From the NCBI GenBank assembly GCA_034717495.1, contig JAYELL010000047.1, forward strand, positions 1-41,143: DNA of 41,143 nucleotides, written 5' to 3'. The notes beneath the pieces were generated by a model. That model saw only the letters and a list, made by a program, of their open reading frames with translations. It was not told where the DNA came from and made no database searches. Position numbers and translations under genes: made by a program. The stretch is from Chloroflexota bacterium (lineage in GTDB: Bacteria > Chloroflexota > Anaerolineae > JAAEKA01). This document shows positions 1 to 9,259 of the stretch, one piece after another (the first letter of the stretch is position 1; every line of letters begins with the position of its first letter).

Positions 1-1
1 T

Positions 2-556
2 CATCAAAAAGGTGGCCCAGGTCTGACCTGAAGGGCTTGGCGTATCATTACGTGCCATATACTTCTGGACCGTGCGTTTGCTGACTTTGATGCCCGGTTT
101 GAGGAGTTCGCCCCGAATGCGTTCCGCTCCCCAGGTCAGGTTGTCCGCGGCCATTTGCCGGATGAGTGAAATGGTCTCAGCAGGGATTCTCGGTGATTGT
201 GACTTGGGATTGGACTTACGCCGCCAGATGATGCGGAACAGTTCACGGTGCCAACGCAGAAGGGTACCGGGTTGGACAATGAGCAGCGCTTGCTTCCAGA
301 ATGGAGTGGCTCGGGCGAGCAACAGCAGTTTGATGCGATCGAAGTTATTGAGTTGCGGATGCTTGCTCTGGCGTTGAAGGATAATGAGTTGCTGACGCAG
401 GAGGGCGTTTTCGGCGACGAGATCGGCTTTGCCGCGCGTCAAGTCGGCGGTAGTACCACGCACAAGGGAAAGGGTGTTGGGTTTGAGCCAGCGTTTGAAG
501 TGATATTGCGCGGCAACGAAGAATCGACGGCGGGATTGACGGACGTTTGATAGCAT
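2..556 (-). CDS. DDE integrase-type transposase, N-terminal part (cut by window edge)
   Basis: An open frame of 185 codons runs from the ATG at 556-554 to the left edge without a stop, so this is the 5' part of a longer gene. The protein begins MLSNVRQSRRRFFVAAQ. It carries a helical segment with ENALLRQQLIIL, then QPGTLLRWHRELFR, then WGAERIRGELLKPGIKVSKR followed by TVQKYM. This order (helix-turn-helix region, then a conserved linker ahead of the DDE integrase core) is typical of integrase-core transposases common in Chloroflexota and other environmental bacteria. The catalytic DDE domain would lie to the left of the window. No terminal inverted repeat could be recognised downstream of the start, so the right end of the element, probably between 560 and 700, is not defined. 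The assignment to this transposase type rests on remembered family motifs. Confidence 0.8.
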   Translation of the reverse strand, partial: MLSNVRQSRRRFFVAAQYHFKRWLKPNTLSLVRGTTADLTRGKADLVAENALLRQQLIILQRQSKHPQLNNFDRIKLLLLARATPFWKQALLIVQPGTLLRWHRELFRIIWRRKSNPKSQSPRIPAETISLIRQMAADNLTWGAERIRGELLKPGIKVSKRTVQKYMARNDTPSPSGQTWATFLM

Positions 557-802
557 GTCGCTGCTGCTCCCGTTTTGGAGATGTGAAAGCGGGAGGATAG
601 CAGTTTGTCGCCTGCAAATCAAGCGACTCAAGTGCTCAAACCGGAACGGATGTGCTAAGCAGCCAGCACGGCCGTCTTCGCACCGGACTAGGATCGAGTT
701 GCGCTGTGATGGCCGGCATCAACCCTGTACACTTTTACAGAAACGAATTTGCATTATCCTTGATCTTCTTTGCACACGCCGTGGGCGTCCCGCGCAGGCC
801 TC

Positions 803-831
803 TAGCCAATTGTGTCCTGTTTGGATATAAT
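803..831 (+). promoter_or_regulatory. Putative promoter for the HerA-like ATPase gene
   Basis: A perfect TATAAT lies at 826-831. No good -35 box is found 17 bases upstream (TAGCCA at 803-808), so only the -10 element is convincing. The expected transcript start near 838 gives a leader of about 110 bases before the ATG at 951. The whole stretch 557-950 holds no supported gene. Confidence 0.4.
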
Positions 832-950
832 AGGGACACTATGCTGCTCTTGCCCGACGCATCATTCCGTATCATTGCAGCCATCGCCGGGCCATTTTCC
901 TTCTTCCAAAATCGCCCATCCCATTGCTGCGGATACACAGGAGAAACGCC

Positions 951-3509
951 ATGACCATTGTCGAGCGTTTGGGCTCGTTTTACCTTGGCAAGGCCTACGA
1001 TCTGGCGAATCAAACCCTGCTCGATTCCCAGATCATGTACGATGCACGCGACCTGACCACTCACGCGGTCTGTGTGGGCATGACAGGCAGCGGCAAGACA
1101 GGCCTCTGTATCGACCTGCTGGAGGACGCAGCGATCGATAAGGTGCCCGCCATCATCATCGACCCCAAGGGAGACATCACCAACCTTCTGCTGACATTCC
1201 CTGATCTCCTCCCTGAGGACTTCCAGCCCTGGGTCAATGTGGATGATGCCCGGCGCAAAGAGATGACGGTTGAGGAATATGCCGGGGCAGAGGCCGAAAA
1301 ATGGCGCAACGGATTGGCGGACTGGGATCAAGGGTCCGAGCGAATTCGTTTACTCAAGGAAAGCGCTGACTTCGTGATCTACACCCCAGGTTCCAATGCT
1401 GGTGTGCCGGTCAGCATTTTAAGTTCGCTGGCTGCCCCTGATCTGGATTGGGAGGACTCTCAGGAAGTCCTGCGGGAGCGGATCAATGGCACCGTCAGCG
1501 CGCTGCTGGGCCTGGCAGGCATCCAGGCCGACCCTGTCACCAGCCGCGACCACATTCTGCTTTCCAATATCTTCGAGCATGCCTGGCGCAACGGTGAGGA
1601 CCTGGATTTGCCCAAGTTGATCATGGCCATCCAGGATCCACCTGTGCGTACGCTTGGCGTCTTCGACGTGGACACCTTCTTCCCCCAGAAGGAACGCTTC
1701 ACCCTGGCTATGGCCCTCAACAACATCATCGCATCGCCGGCCTTCGCCAGCTGGCTGGAAGGTGTACCGCTGGACATCGATTTGATGCTTTACGGGAGCG
1801 ATGCCAGGCCCAACCACAGTATTTTTTACATTGCCCACCTGAGTGACGCCGAGCGCATGTTCTTCGTCACCCTGTTGCTGGAGCAGATGATCACCTGGAT
1901 GCGGACCCAACCAGGCACCACCAGCCTGCGGGCGCTGGTCTATATGGACGAGGTCTTCGGCTTCTTTCCGCCCGTAAGTGAGCCGCCCAGCAAGCGCCCC
2001 ATGTTGACCCTGTTGAAACAGGCGAGAGCTTACGGATTGGGCATGGTTTTGACCACTCAGAATCCAGCTGACCTGGACTACAAGGGGTTAACCAACGCCG
2101 GCACCTGGTTCATCGGCAAACTTCAAGCCGAGAGGGACAAAGAGAGGGTCCTTGAGGGACTGGAAAGTGTCTCGGCCGAAGCAGGTTCCAGCCTGGATCA
2201 CCGGGCGCTGGACAAGATGATTTCCAGCCTGGGCTCGCGCGTCTTTTTATTGCACAATGTTCACGAGGATGGTCCGGCGACCTTCATGACCCGCTGGGCC
2301 ATGAGCTATCTGCGCGGCCCATTGACTCGCACCCAGGTGCGAGAGCTGATGGCAGACGAGAAAAAAAAGCTGGATGTTCAACCAGCGGTCGGCCCGCCGG
2401 CTGAAGCGGGAATCGTTTCCTCAAAACCGGTGCATGTTGGGGCCAAAACCATCGACAGGCCCGACGGCATGATAACGATCCCGGAAGGCTTGCTGACGAC
2501 CCCGCCGGCGTTGCCTCACGATCTGACCCGGGTCTACCTGCCTGTGACCCGTTCCAGGCGAGATGCCCTGCGCGAATTGCAGGATGAGTTGGACGCTACC
2601 CTGGAACCCGACGACCTCCTGCTGATCTATGAACCACAGCTTCTGGGAGCAGGTACGTTGCGCTTCGTCAATGAAAAACGAGGGGTCAACGAACGAAAAG
2701 AGATCATGGTGCTGGCGCAACCACCCAGAAGTGCCGGTTTTGTGGATTGGGAAGAGGGGGAACCTGTCGATCTGGATTTCGATGACCTGCAGGATCGGCC
2801 TGAGCCAGGCAGCCTGTTTGTTGCAGAAGTGCCTGATGCGGCCGATAGCGCCAGAGAACTCTCCCGAATCTCCAAGGACTTTTCCGACTATCTCTACCGC
2901 AATTTCAGCTTTCCACTGATGTACAGCCCGGCGTTCAAGCTCTACTCGACTCCCGATGAGAATGAACGGGCCTTCAAGATCCGTGTTCAGCAGGCCGCGC
3001 GCGAGAAACGAGATGCCCAGGTCGACAAGCTCGCGGCAAGATTCGAAAAAGAATCCTACAGGGTCACCACACGCTTGAAACGGGAAGAGCGTGAACTGGC
3101 GGAAGACCAGGAAGACCACGAGGCCCGAAAAAGAGATGAGTGGTTAGGTGCCGGCGAGTCGATATTCAACACCCTCTTTGGAAAACGTCGCTCAAGCACA
3201 ATTTTCAGTTCCGCTTCCCGCCGCCGGCGCATGACGGCATCGGCGAAACAAGACATCCTGGAATCGCAAGAGGAGATTGAACGCCTGAAAGAGCAGTTGG
3301 CGGAGAACCGGGAAGACCTGGAAGAACAAATCGAGGAAATCCGTAACCTTTGGCAAGATGCGGTTGACGAGTTCGAGGAATATCACGTCAAACCGCGACG
3401 CGTTGACGTCGATGTCCACACAGTCGCCCTGGCCTGGGTACCTATGTGGGAAGCGTCCATAGAGAACCATCGCGGCCGATTGCACACGGAGACCGCAAGA
3501 GCCTTCTAA
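951..3509 (+). CDS. HerA/FtsK-like ATP-binding protein with C-terminal coiled coil
   Basis: This 852-residue protein is a P-loop ATPase of the HerA/VirB4/FtsK superfamily. Walker A is GMTGSGKT at residues 43-50, followed by IDPKGD near 70-75. Walker B is VYMDE around 330-334, with a TTQNP motif downstream, as in HerA-type DNA-translocating ATPases. Residues from about 480 on do not match a domain I know. The region near 690-830 is rich in E, K, R and Q and is predicted to be a long coiled coil (EEIERLKEQLAENREDLEEQ). I chose the ATG at 951 because an AGGAG lies at 939-943; an in-frame start at 924 has no such site. There is no NurA nuclease or other HerA partner next to it. The neighbours are a transposase fragment and an envelope gene, so its role (DNA translocation, repair or defence) cannot be told from context. 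Confidence 0.8.
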   Translation: MTIVERLGSFYLGKAYDLANQTLLDSQIMYDARDLTTHAVCVGMTGSGKTGLCIDLLEDAAIDKVPAIIIDPKGDITNLLLTFPDLLPEDFQPWVNVDDARRKEMTVEEYAGAEAEKWRNGLADWDQGSERIRLLKESADFVIYTPGSNAGVPVSILSSLAAPDLDWEDSQEVLRERINGTVSALLGLAGIQADPVTSRDHILLSNIFEHAWRNGEDLDLPKLIMAIQDPPVRTLGVFDVDTFFPQKERFTLAMALNNIIASPAFASWLEGVPLDIDLMLYGSDARPNHSIFYIAHLSDAERMFFVTLLLEQMITWMRTQPGTTSLRALVYMDEVFGFFPPVSEPPSKRPMLTLLKQARAYGLGMVLTTQNPADLDYKGLTNAGTWFIGKLQAERDKERVLEGLESVSAEAGSSLDHRALDKMISSLGSRVFLLHNVHEDGPATFMTRWAMSYLRGPLTRTQVRELMADEKKKLDVQPAVGPPAEAGIVSSKPVHVGAKTIDRPDGMITIPEGLLTTPPALPHDLTRVYLPVTRSRRDALRELQDELDATLEPDDLLLIYEPQLLGAGTLRFVNEKRGVNERKEIMVLAQPPRSAGFVDWEEGEPVDLDFDDLQDRPEPGSLFVAEVPDAADSARELSRISKDFSDYLYRNFSFPLMYSPAFKLYSTPDENERAFKIRVQQAAREKRDAQVDKLAARFEKESYRVTTRLKREERELAEDQEDHEARKRDEWLGAGESIFNTLFGKRRSSTIFSSASRRRRMTASAKQDILESQEEIERLKEQLAENREDLEEQIEEIRNLWQDAVDEFEEYHVKPRRVDVDVHTVALAWVPMWEASIENHRGRLHTETARAF

Positions 3510-3718
3510 GAGACAATCATCGCCCGACATTGCGCTGACAAAATCAGGTCACGCGCATCCCGATTATGTAGCCTGACTAACTTTCAGAAACAGCGAGTTA
3601 TGTTACGATACCATTGAAATCCAGGCTTTCGGACTCGCTTGAGAGCCGAATCCCGTGATCTTCACGAATCATCTAAAGGAGCCTTGCGTCCAACAACAGT
3701 GGACACTGGAGTATTTTT

Positions 3719-5644
3719 ATGGCGACGACCCATCATACCCCGGGTGCATCAGCACCTGACCGCAGCAAACTGTCGTTGCTCCTGCGCACCCTATTGCTGG
3801 TCCTGGTAGCCGGCGTCTGGCTGGTGGCTATTGCCATGGTGGGTGGGATCATTGGCTCGCGGCTCATGTACGAGAACAGCATCTACCCCGGAGCGTCGGT
3901 TCGGGGAATCGACCTGAGCGGACTGAGTTTGCAGGAATCCATTGACCGGCTGCAGATCGAATTCGACCCCTATCCCCTGGCCCCTGTGACGGTTGCCCAT
4001 GGCGACCAGTCGTGGACCTTGACCGCAGAAGACCTGGGTGTCGACTTCGACGCCTATTCAGCAGCCAGAGCGGCCTACGATGTCGGGCGACAGCCTATCC
4101 CGGTAGGAGACATTATGACACAAGTCTCCCAGATACAGACCAATCTCCAGGACACACTGTCTGCCTACCAATCCGGACACGAGGTATTGGCCCTGGAGAC
4201 AGTGGACAAATCGGCTGGCCTTGATTGGCTGCGCGAAAGGGCCTACGAAATCGACAGTCCGGCCATCGAAGCGGCCCTGCGAATGGATGGCACGGAGATC
4301 ATGTCGACTGAGAGTCAAACCGGTTATTCACTGGATATCGACGCCTCCCACCGGGCAATCTATGAAGCACTGCTGGCAAACCAGGGCGAGAGGGTAGAAC
4401 TGATCATCAACGAACGCAAACCCCTCCTGTCCGATGTTTCACAGGCCGAGGTTTTTGTCCGGCAGGTCCTCAACGGTCCGATAACGCTGACCGCCTCCGA
4501 TTCCGATCTGGACACCCAATCGCCCGCTCCTGCCTACACCATTCCCGTCGGTGATTTAGCATCACTATTGACGCTGGATATCGTCCCCCAGTTGGATGGC
4601 AGCAAGGAACTGATGGCAAGCCTGGACGTTCAGCCATTGCGGGAACAGGTTCAGCTCTGGGCTTTGGAACTGGCCAGAGAGCCACGCGAAGCCCGTCTGG
4701 ATTTTGATCCCTCCAATGGTGAGATCAGTGTAGTAACACCCAGCCAGATTGGTCGTATGCTGGACATCGACGCTTCGATGGAGGCAATTCGGTCGGCAGC
4801 GCTAAGTTCGTCCCGGGAAGCCGAACTGCCCCTACGCCTGGTCGAACCATCGATCAATATGCACAAGATCGACGAAATGGGAGTTGTGGAACTGGTTGCC
4901 AAAGGAACCACCGATTTCGCCGGCTCAAGTGCCGATCGTATCCATAACATCAAGACAGCGGCAGCGGCTGTGGATAACACCGTCGTGCCACCAGGAGAAG
5001 TCTTCTCCTTCAACGCCGCCATCGGCGATGTCGATGCCGAGCATGGATACAAGGACTCGCTGATCATTTGGGGAGACCGCACAGCCGTAGGCATTGGCGG
5101 CGGAGTCTGCCAGGTGAGCACAACAGCATTCCGGGCCGCTTTCTACGGTGGTTTCCCCATCGAGGAGCGATGGAACCACGGCTACGTAGTCGGATGGTAT
5201 GGCAAACCGGGGCTCGATGCGACCATCTACACCCCCGATGTCGATTTTAAGTTCCGCAATACCACCGACAACTTCCTGATCATCAAATCCGAGGTCAACG
5301 ACGTCAAGGGCAAATTGACCTTCAACTTCTACGGAACCAAGCCCGACTGGAATGTGCAGGTCGTCGGCCCTGAGGTCATTGCCGAGAAACGGGCAGGAAC
5401 CCCTGTTTACCAGGAGGACGCCAATTTGACAATCGGTCAGGTTCAACAGGTGGAGTGGGCCAAAAAAGGGGTAGATGTCCAGTGGAATCGTTTGGTCAAG
5501 GGTGCGAACGGGGAGATCATCAGTGACGAGACTCTGGAAAGCAGCTACACGCCCTGGCCTGCCTATTATCTGGTTGGGCCGGGGACAGCGGTTCCCAGTG
5601 GCGTGGACTTCCGCCCATTGAGAGACTCGCAATCGGGAGGATAA
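3719..5644 (+). CDS. VanW family protein with peptidoglycan-binding-like repeats
   Basis: This is a 641-residue envelope protein. One membrane segment lies at about residues 19-45 (LLLRTLLLVLVAGVWLVAIA), leaving the rest outside. Three YoaR/PG_binding_4-type segments follow, near 85-130, 200-240 and 320-380, each with a pattern like WTLTAEDLGVDFD or PSQIGRMLDIDAS. The VanW domain spans about 395-520 with the hallmark GIGGGVCQVSTT near 458-469. The C-terminal stretch (about 545-620) resembles a G5-like beta domain. VanW proteins are linked to cell-wall biology but have no established reaction. The ATG is preceded by GGAG at 3708-3711. The gene stands alone, 209 bases after the ATPase gene and convergent with the next one. 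Confidence 0.88.
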   Translation: MATTHHTPGASAPDRSKLSLLLRTLLLVLVAGVWLVAIAMVGGIIGSRLMYENSIYPGASVRGIDLSGLSLQESIDRLQIEFDPYPLAPVTVAHGDQSWTLTAEDLGVDFDAYSAARAAYDVGRQPIPVGDIMTQVSQIQTNLQDTLSAYQSGHEVLALETVDKSAGLDWLRERAYEIDSPAIEAALRMDGTEIMSTESQTGYSLDIDASHRAIYEALLANQGERVELIINERKPLLSDVSQAEVFVRQVLNGPITLTASDSDLDTQSPAPAYTIPVGDLASLLTLDIVPQLDGSKELMASLDVQPLREQVQLWALELAREPREARLDFDPSNGEISVVTPSQIGRMLDIDASMEAIRSAALSSSREAELPLRLVEPSINMHKIDEMGVVELVAKGTTDFAGSSADRIHNIKTAAAAVDNTVVPPGEVFSFNAAIGDVDAEHGYKDSLIIWGDRTAVGIGGGVCQVSTTAFRAAFYGGFPIEERWNHGYVVGWYGKPGLDATIYTPDVDFKFRNTTDNFLIIKSEVNDVKGKLTFNFYGTKPDWNVQVVGPEVIAEKRAGTPVYQEDANLTIGQVQQVEWAKKGVDVQWNRLVKGANGEIISDETLESSYTPWPAYYLVGPGTAVPSGVDFRPLRDSQSGG

Positions 5645-5715
5645 TCGCTCAGAAGATCAGGGATTATGCCCTTTGTGACGGAGCGCTGGCATGGCCTGAC
5701 AGGATGCGGAGCTTT

Positions 5716-6084
5716 TCAATAGCCGGTTGTCATGGCCCGCAGAGAAATGAAAAAGAGCCACAGGCTGACGATAGCAAACAAAATGGCCTCCCGGCGGGTA
5801 TCCTTGCCGTCGATGTAGAGGAAAAGGGCGGGCAATGAGATGATAGCTGTGATCCCATAAAGCAGATGAACGCCGCCACGGCCGGGCCGGCCACCGCCTG
5901 CCCAAAGCACGACACCGATGACCATCTGAGCGATCATCAGTAGCTCGGCGATAGCCAGGGTCCCCCAATAGCTGCCGGATATATTGCCCTTGCGAAGAAA
6001 GATGATCAAGCCCCATATGGCGCATATGGCGGTGAAAATCACGGCAGTTATGGCCAGGCGATCGTGGATGATAGTCAATGTCAT
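5716..6084 (-). CDS. Small four-helix membrane protein, unknown function
   Basis: This 122-residue protein is almost entirely hydrophobic, with four predicted membrane segments: about residues 8-30, 40-63, 72-92 and 98-118. A glycine/arginine-rich loop (GGGRPGRGG) follows the second segment. I do not recognise a named family; similar short four-helix proteins are common in Chloroflexota genomes and are annotated as hypothetical. It is transcribed divergently from the OsmC gene and convergently with the VanW gene. Another reading frame on the same strand overlaps it but lacks the regular helix pattern. The hydrophobic periodicity makes this frame the likely real one. Confidence 0.65.
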   Translation of the reverse strand: MTLTIIHDRLAITAVIFTAICAIWGLIIFLRKGNISGSYWGTLAIAELLMIAQMVIGVVLWAGGGRPGRGGVHLLYGITAIISLPALFLYIDGKDTRREAILFAIVSLWLFFISLRAMTTGY

Positions 6085-6189
6085 AGCTTGGCTCCTGTTC
6101 GTGGGCTATCCCGAGCAGTTTAGCCCACCGGGAAAAGGCTGTCAAGTCGCCCCTCCATTCAAACAACCACACACTTTCCCATTCCCCAT

Positions 6190-6218
6190 TTGCCTTCCCC
6201 CATCTCCTGAGATAAGAT
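6190..6218 (+). promoter_or_regulatory. Possible promoter for osmC-nadE-HAD operon
   Basis: TTGCCT at 6190-6195 and TAAGAT at 6213-6218 are separated by 17 bases. Each box matches the sigma70 consensus at 4 of 6 positions. The position fits transcription of the OsmC gene starting at 6280. The match is only moderate. Confidence 0.35.
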
Positions 6219-6279
6219 AGCCATGGCTCGCGTTCCAGAGCTGCGAAGCAAGAAATAATACTCAAGTTTGGAGAATACA

Positions 6280-6705
6280 ATGGCGAAAACCAAAGAGGTC
6301 ACCGTGACCTGGGTCCAGAAGCAACAGTTCGTTGGTACCGACAGCTCGAAGCATTCCGTGGTGATTTCGAGTCAAAGTGAAGAAAATGGCACAGGGATGT
6401 CGCCTTCGCAGCTTTTATTGCTCAGCCTGGCATCCTGCTCTGCATATGATGTAGTGAACATCCTTGAGAAAAAGCGTCAGAAGCTATCAGACCTCGTTGT
6501 CAAGGTCGCGGGCGTAAACGCTCCTGAGCCACCGTGGCCGTACACGCACATCACAATGGAATATCAGGTGCGTGGTACAGGCCTCAAGGAAAAAGCGGTA
6601 GCTGACGCCATCCATCTATCCCACACCAGGTATTGTTCGGTAGCGGCAACCCTGCGCCCCGCTGTCGAAATCGTTACAAGCTACGAGATCATCGAGGATT
6701 CGTGA
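6280..6705 (+). CDS. OsmC family protein
   Basis: A 141-residue OsmC/Ohr-superfamily protein, a family of thiol-dependent hydroperoxide reductases. Both family cysteines are present: C53 in the helix LASCSAYDVV and C119 in TRYCSVAATL. The overall layout (MSPSQLLLLSLASC ... SHTRYCSV) is that of the YhfA/OsmC branch rather than Ohr. The start is the ATG at 6280, with a GGAG Shine-Dalgarno site at 6270-6273; a TTG at 6268 is in frame but lacks one. The stop codon overlaps the GTG start of the NAD synthetase gene by four bases (GTGA), indicating translational coupling. Its substrate is not known; protection against organic peroxides is the usual role. Confidence 0.9.
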   Translation: MAKTKEVTVTWVQKQQFVGTDSSKHSVVISSQSEENGTGMSPSQLLLLSLASCSAYDVVNILEKKRQKLSDLVVKVAGVNAPEPPWPYTHITMEYQVRGTGLKEKAVADAIHLSHTRYCSVAATLRPAVEIVTSYEIIEDS

Positions 6706-8507
6706 TCCCTTCCTTACGCATTGCACTGGCTCAAATCAACGCTACCGTCGGCGATCTCGACGGCAACGCCGCTCGCATCCTCGATTTTGCCCAACAGGCG
6801 CGCGCCCGAGAGGCGCAGATCGTCGCCTTTCCGGAACTGGCTGTCACCGGCTACCCGCCTGAGGACCTGCTGCTAAAACCCGGTTTTGTTGCCGCAAATC
6901 TGGAGAGCCTTCACGACATTGCCCGCAATATCCAGGGAATCACTGCGATCGTCGGCTTTGTTGATCAGGACAGCGACATCTACAACGCTGCTGCCGTCAT
7001 CAACGACGAAGAGGTTGTGGCTGTCTATCGAAAGATGTTCCTGCCCAACTACGGTGTTTTCGATGAGCAACGCTATTTCGGGATGGGCACCGTACCTGTC
7101 AATTTGCGCCAGGCAGGAGAGGAACAACTTGCCTCGGCATCGACGCCCCTCATCGGCATCAATATCTGCGAAGACATCTGGAACCCGGCTGGGCCGACCG
7201 AAGCCCAGGCCCTGGCTGGCGCTCAGGTTGTGATCAACATCTCCGCCTCACCCTACTATGCCGGCAAAGTACGAAACCGTGAGCGCATGATAGCCACCCG
7301 CGCCGCCGACAGTGTGGTTATCGTGGCCTTCTGCAACATGGCGGGAGGGCAGGACGAGTTGGTTTTCGACGGGGCCAGCAGCATCTTCAACCAGGAAGGG
7401 GACCTGATCGCTCGTGCCCGGCAATTTGAAGAGGACTTGCTGGTTGCCGACCTGGACCTGACAGCCGTTTTCCGGCAGCGCCTGCATGATCCCCGCGGCA
7501 GGCAGGAGCGCTCTCGCCAGGTGAACCTGACGGTTCACGAGTGTGTCCTACCTGTTGGCGAAAACACTGAGACCAGCGGCATCGCTACGGACACCGCAGA
7601 GTCGCAAACTGCGCAGCCAGCGACTCTGCCGCCGACCATCACCCCGCTACTCGATTCCCGCGAGGAAGTCTACCGGGCTCTGGTCCTGGGCACGGCCGAC
7701 TATCTGCACAAGAATGGCTTCAACAAGGTTGTCATCGGCCTCAGCGGCGGCGTCGATTCCACGCTGGTGGCAGCCATCGCAGTCGATGCGCTGGGACCGG
7801 AAAACGTCACCGGGGTTTCCATGCCCTCCCGCTACTCCTCCAGTCATAGTCTGGAAGATGCCGAAACCCTGGCCACGAACTTCGGCTTTCGTTACATGAC
7901 GATTCCCATCGACGATACCTTCCAGGCCTATCTGGAGATGCTCGCCCCCTCCTTTGAGAACAGCGAACCCGATGTGACCGAGGAAAACATCCAGGCCAGA
8001 ATCCGGGGCAACATCCTGATGGCTCTGAGCAATAAATTCGGATGGCTGGTACTGACAACCGGCAACAAGAGCGAGATGAGCGTAGGCTATGCCACGCTCT
8101 ATGGCGACATGGCCGGTGGCTACGCCGTGATCAAGGATGTACCAAAGATGCTCGTCTACGATCTGTGCCGCTGGCGCAACGATCAGGCCGGCTATGCCAT
8201 CATCCCGGAACGGGTATTGAGCAAGGCACCCAGCGCAGAGCTGCGACCCGACCAGAAGGATGAGGACTCCTTGCCTCCCTACCATGTTCTCGATCCTATC
8301 CTGGAGGCTTATGTCGAAGACGACCGTAGCGTCAGCGAGATCATCGATATGGGCTTCGATCCCAAAACGGTCAGTGAGGTCGTCCGGCTGGTAGATCGCA
8401 ACGAATACAAGCGGCGGCAGGCGGCGGTAGGTGTCAAGATTACCGAACGAGCCTTTGGCAGGGACCGGCGTTTGCCGATCACCAACCGATTCCGGGACCA
8501 GGGATGA
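6702..8507 (+). CDS. nadE: Glutamine-dependent NAD+ synthetase
   Basis: This enzyme makes NAD+ from deamido-NAD+, ATP and glutamine, the last step of NAD biosynthesis. It is 601 residues when read from the GTG at 6702, which overlaps the OsmC stop; a longer frame upstream lies inside osmC and is not needed. The N-terminal nitrilase-type glutaminase domain has the catalytic glutamate (AFPELAVTG, E45), lysine (YRKMFLPNYGVFDE) and cysteine (GINICEDIW). The C-terminal synthetase domain has the ATP-pyrophosphatase loop GLSGGVDSTL and the TTGNKSEMSVGYATLYGD motif. Length and both domains are normal, so it should be active and use glutamine. The stop overlaps the next start (ATGA). Confidence 0.96.
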   Translation: MIPSLRIALAQINATVGDLDGNAARILDFAQQARAREAQIVAFPELAVTGYPPEDLLLKPGFVAANLESLHDIARNIQGITAIVGFVDQDSDIYNAAAVINDEEVVAVYRKMFLPNYGVFDEQRYFGMGTVPVNLRQAGEEQLASASTPLIGINICEDIWNPAGPTEAQALAGAQVVINISASPYYAGKVRNRERMIATRAADSVVIVAFCNMAGGQDELVFDGASSIFNQEGDLIARARQFEEDLLVADLDLTAVFRQRLHDPRGRQERSRQVNLTVHECVLPVGENTETSGIATDTAESQTAQPATLPPTITPLLDSREEVYRALVLGTADYLHKNGFNKVVIGLSGGVDSTLVAAIAVDALGPENVTGVSMPSRYSSSHSLEDAETLATNFGFRYMTIPIDDTFQAYLEMLAPSFENSEPDVTEENIQARIRGNILMALSNKFGWLVLTTGNKSEMSVGYATLYGDMAGGYAVIKDVPKMLVYDLCRWRNDQAGYAIIPERVLSKAPSAELRPDQKDEDSLPPYHVLDPILEAYVEDDRSVSEIIDMGFDPKTVSEVVRLVDRNEYKRRQAAVGVKITERAFGRDRRLPITNRFRDQG

Positions 8508-9085
8508 GAGTGGTCGTCGTTTTCGACATATTCGGCGTCCTGCTCTCCCGCAGCTTTGCATCGTCGGCCGACAGCTTATCCCTCCTCCTGAATCGATCTG
8601 CCGCGGAAATCAAGACGGCCTACGTTCGCTGGGAGCACCCGTGGGACCGCGGGCAGATCACTGCGGTGGACTTTTGGAGCGAGGTTCAAGCCGAGTTGGG
8701 CACCGGTGTCGATTGGCAAGTCCTGGACAACGCGGTGCTGAACAGCATCCATCCCCTGCCAGGCAGCCTTCAACTCCTGGCCCGATGTGGCGAGAATACC
8801 GATACCTACCTGCTGAGCGACACCCGTCGCGAATGGTTTCAGACCCTTGACGACAGGTTCGGCTTGCGCCGCAGGGTGCGGCGTGCGTTTCTCTCCTTTG
8901 AGATGGGATTGGGCAAGTCGGACCCCGGCTGCTTCGAGTTCGTGCTGGCCGAAATCGGCTGCCAACCGGGCGACGTCACTTTTCTGGACGACCGGGCAAC
9001 CAACATCACCGCGGCGCGGCGCCTTGGAATCAAGGCGATCAAATTCAGCACCGCAGCAGCAGTCGAAGAAGAACTTTGTTCGTGA
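8504..9085 (+). CDS. HAD superfamily hydrolase
   Basis: A 193-residue HAD hydrolase of the HAD-IA/YihX-like type. Motif I is VVFDIFGVLL with nucleophile D8; the usual second aspartate two residues later is F10, as is seen in some FDLGGV-type members. Motif II is LLSDTR, motif III the lysine in MGLGKSDPG, and motif IV TFLDDRATNITAARRLG. The cap is a small helical insert after motif I. The ATG overlaps the nadE stop, so the two are translationally coupled. Such enzymes dephosphorylate small phosphorylated metabolites; the substrate cannot be told. The stop TGA at 9083-9085 is followed in the same frame by the Nudix remnant. Confidence 0.88.
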   Translation: MRVVVVFDIFGVLLSRSFASSADSLSLLLNRSAAEIKTAYVRWEHPWDRGQITAVDFWSEVQAELGTGVDWQVLDNAVLNSIHPLPGSLQLLARCGENTDTYLLSDTRREWFQTLDDRFGLRRRVRRAFLSFEMGLGKSDPGCFEFVLAEIGCQPGDVTFLDDRATNITAARRLGIKAIKFSTAAAVEEELCS

Positions 9086-9259
9086 TTTTTCCAACCCACC
9101 GAAAGGTTCGCCTACATCACCAGCGATGACTATCTGCTGGTCTTCAAGCATACGAATTTTCCCGAGGCCTGCATCCAGGTGCCTGCCGGCACCCTTGAGC
9201 CTGGCGAAACAGCGGAGGCCGGCGTGCTGAGAGAGGCGTACGAAGAGAGCGGCAATGAT
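9086..9259 (+). pseudogene. Truncated Nudix hydrolase remnant
   Basis: Directly after the HAD stop, in the same frame, about 58 codons encode the first half of a Nudix hydrolase. A beta-strand segment (ERFAYITSDDYLLVFKH) leads into a complete Nudix box: G4-TLEPG-E-7 residues-REAYEESG, counted from the GTG at 9179. The second half of the fold is missing: after EESGND the frame passes straight into the N-terminus of an FAD oxidoreductase. The remnant has no ATG; the only near-cognate starts are a GTG inside the fold and CTG codons. I read this as a deletion that joined two genes. A working Nudix enzyme needs roughly 130 residues, so activity is unlikely. Confidence 0.75.

Noticed and set aside
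1-700. Terminal inverted repeat of the transposon
   Set aside because: The other end is outside the window, so no pair of ends can be compared.
735-1331. Long minus-strand frame over the start of the HerA-like gene
   Set aside because: It is antisense to a clear P-loop ATPase and has no protein-family features.
951-5644. Anti-phage defence island starting at the HerA-like gene
   Set aside because: The neighbours are a transposase fragment and a VanW envelope gene; no nuclease, sensor or other defence partner is present.
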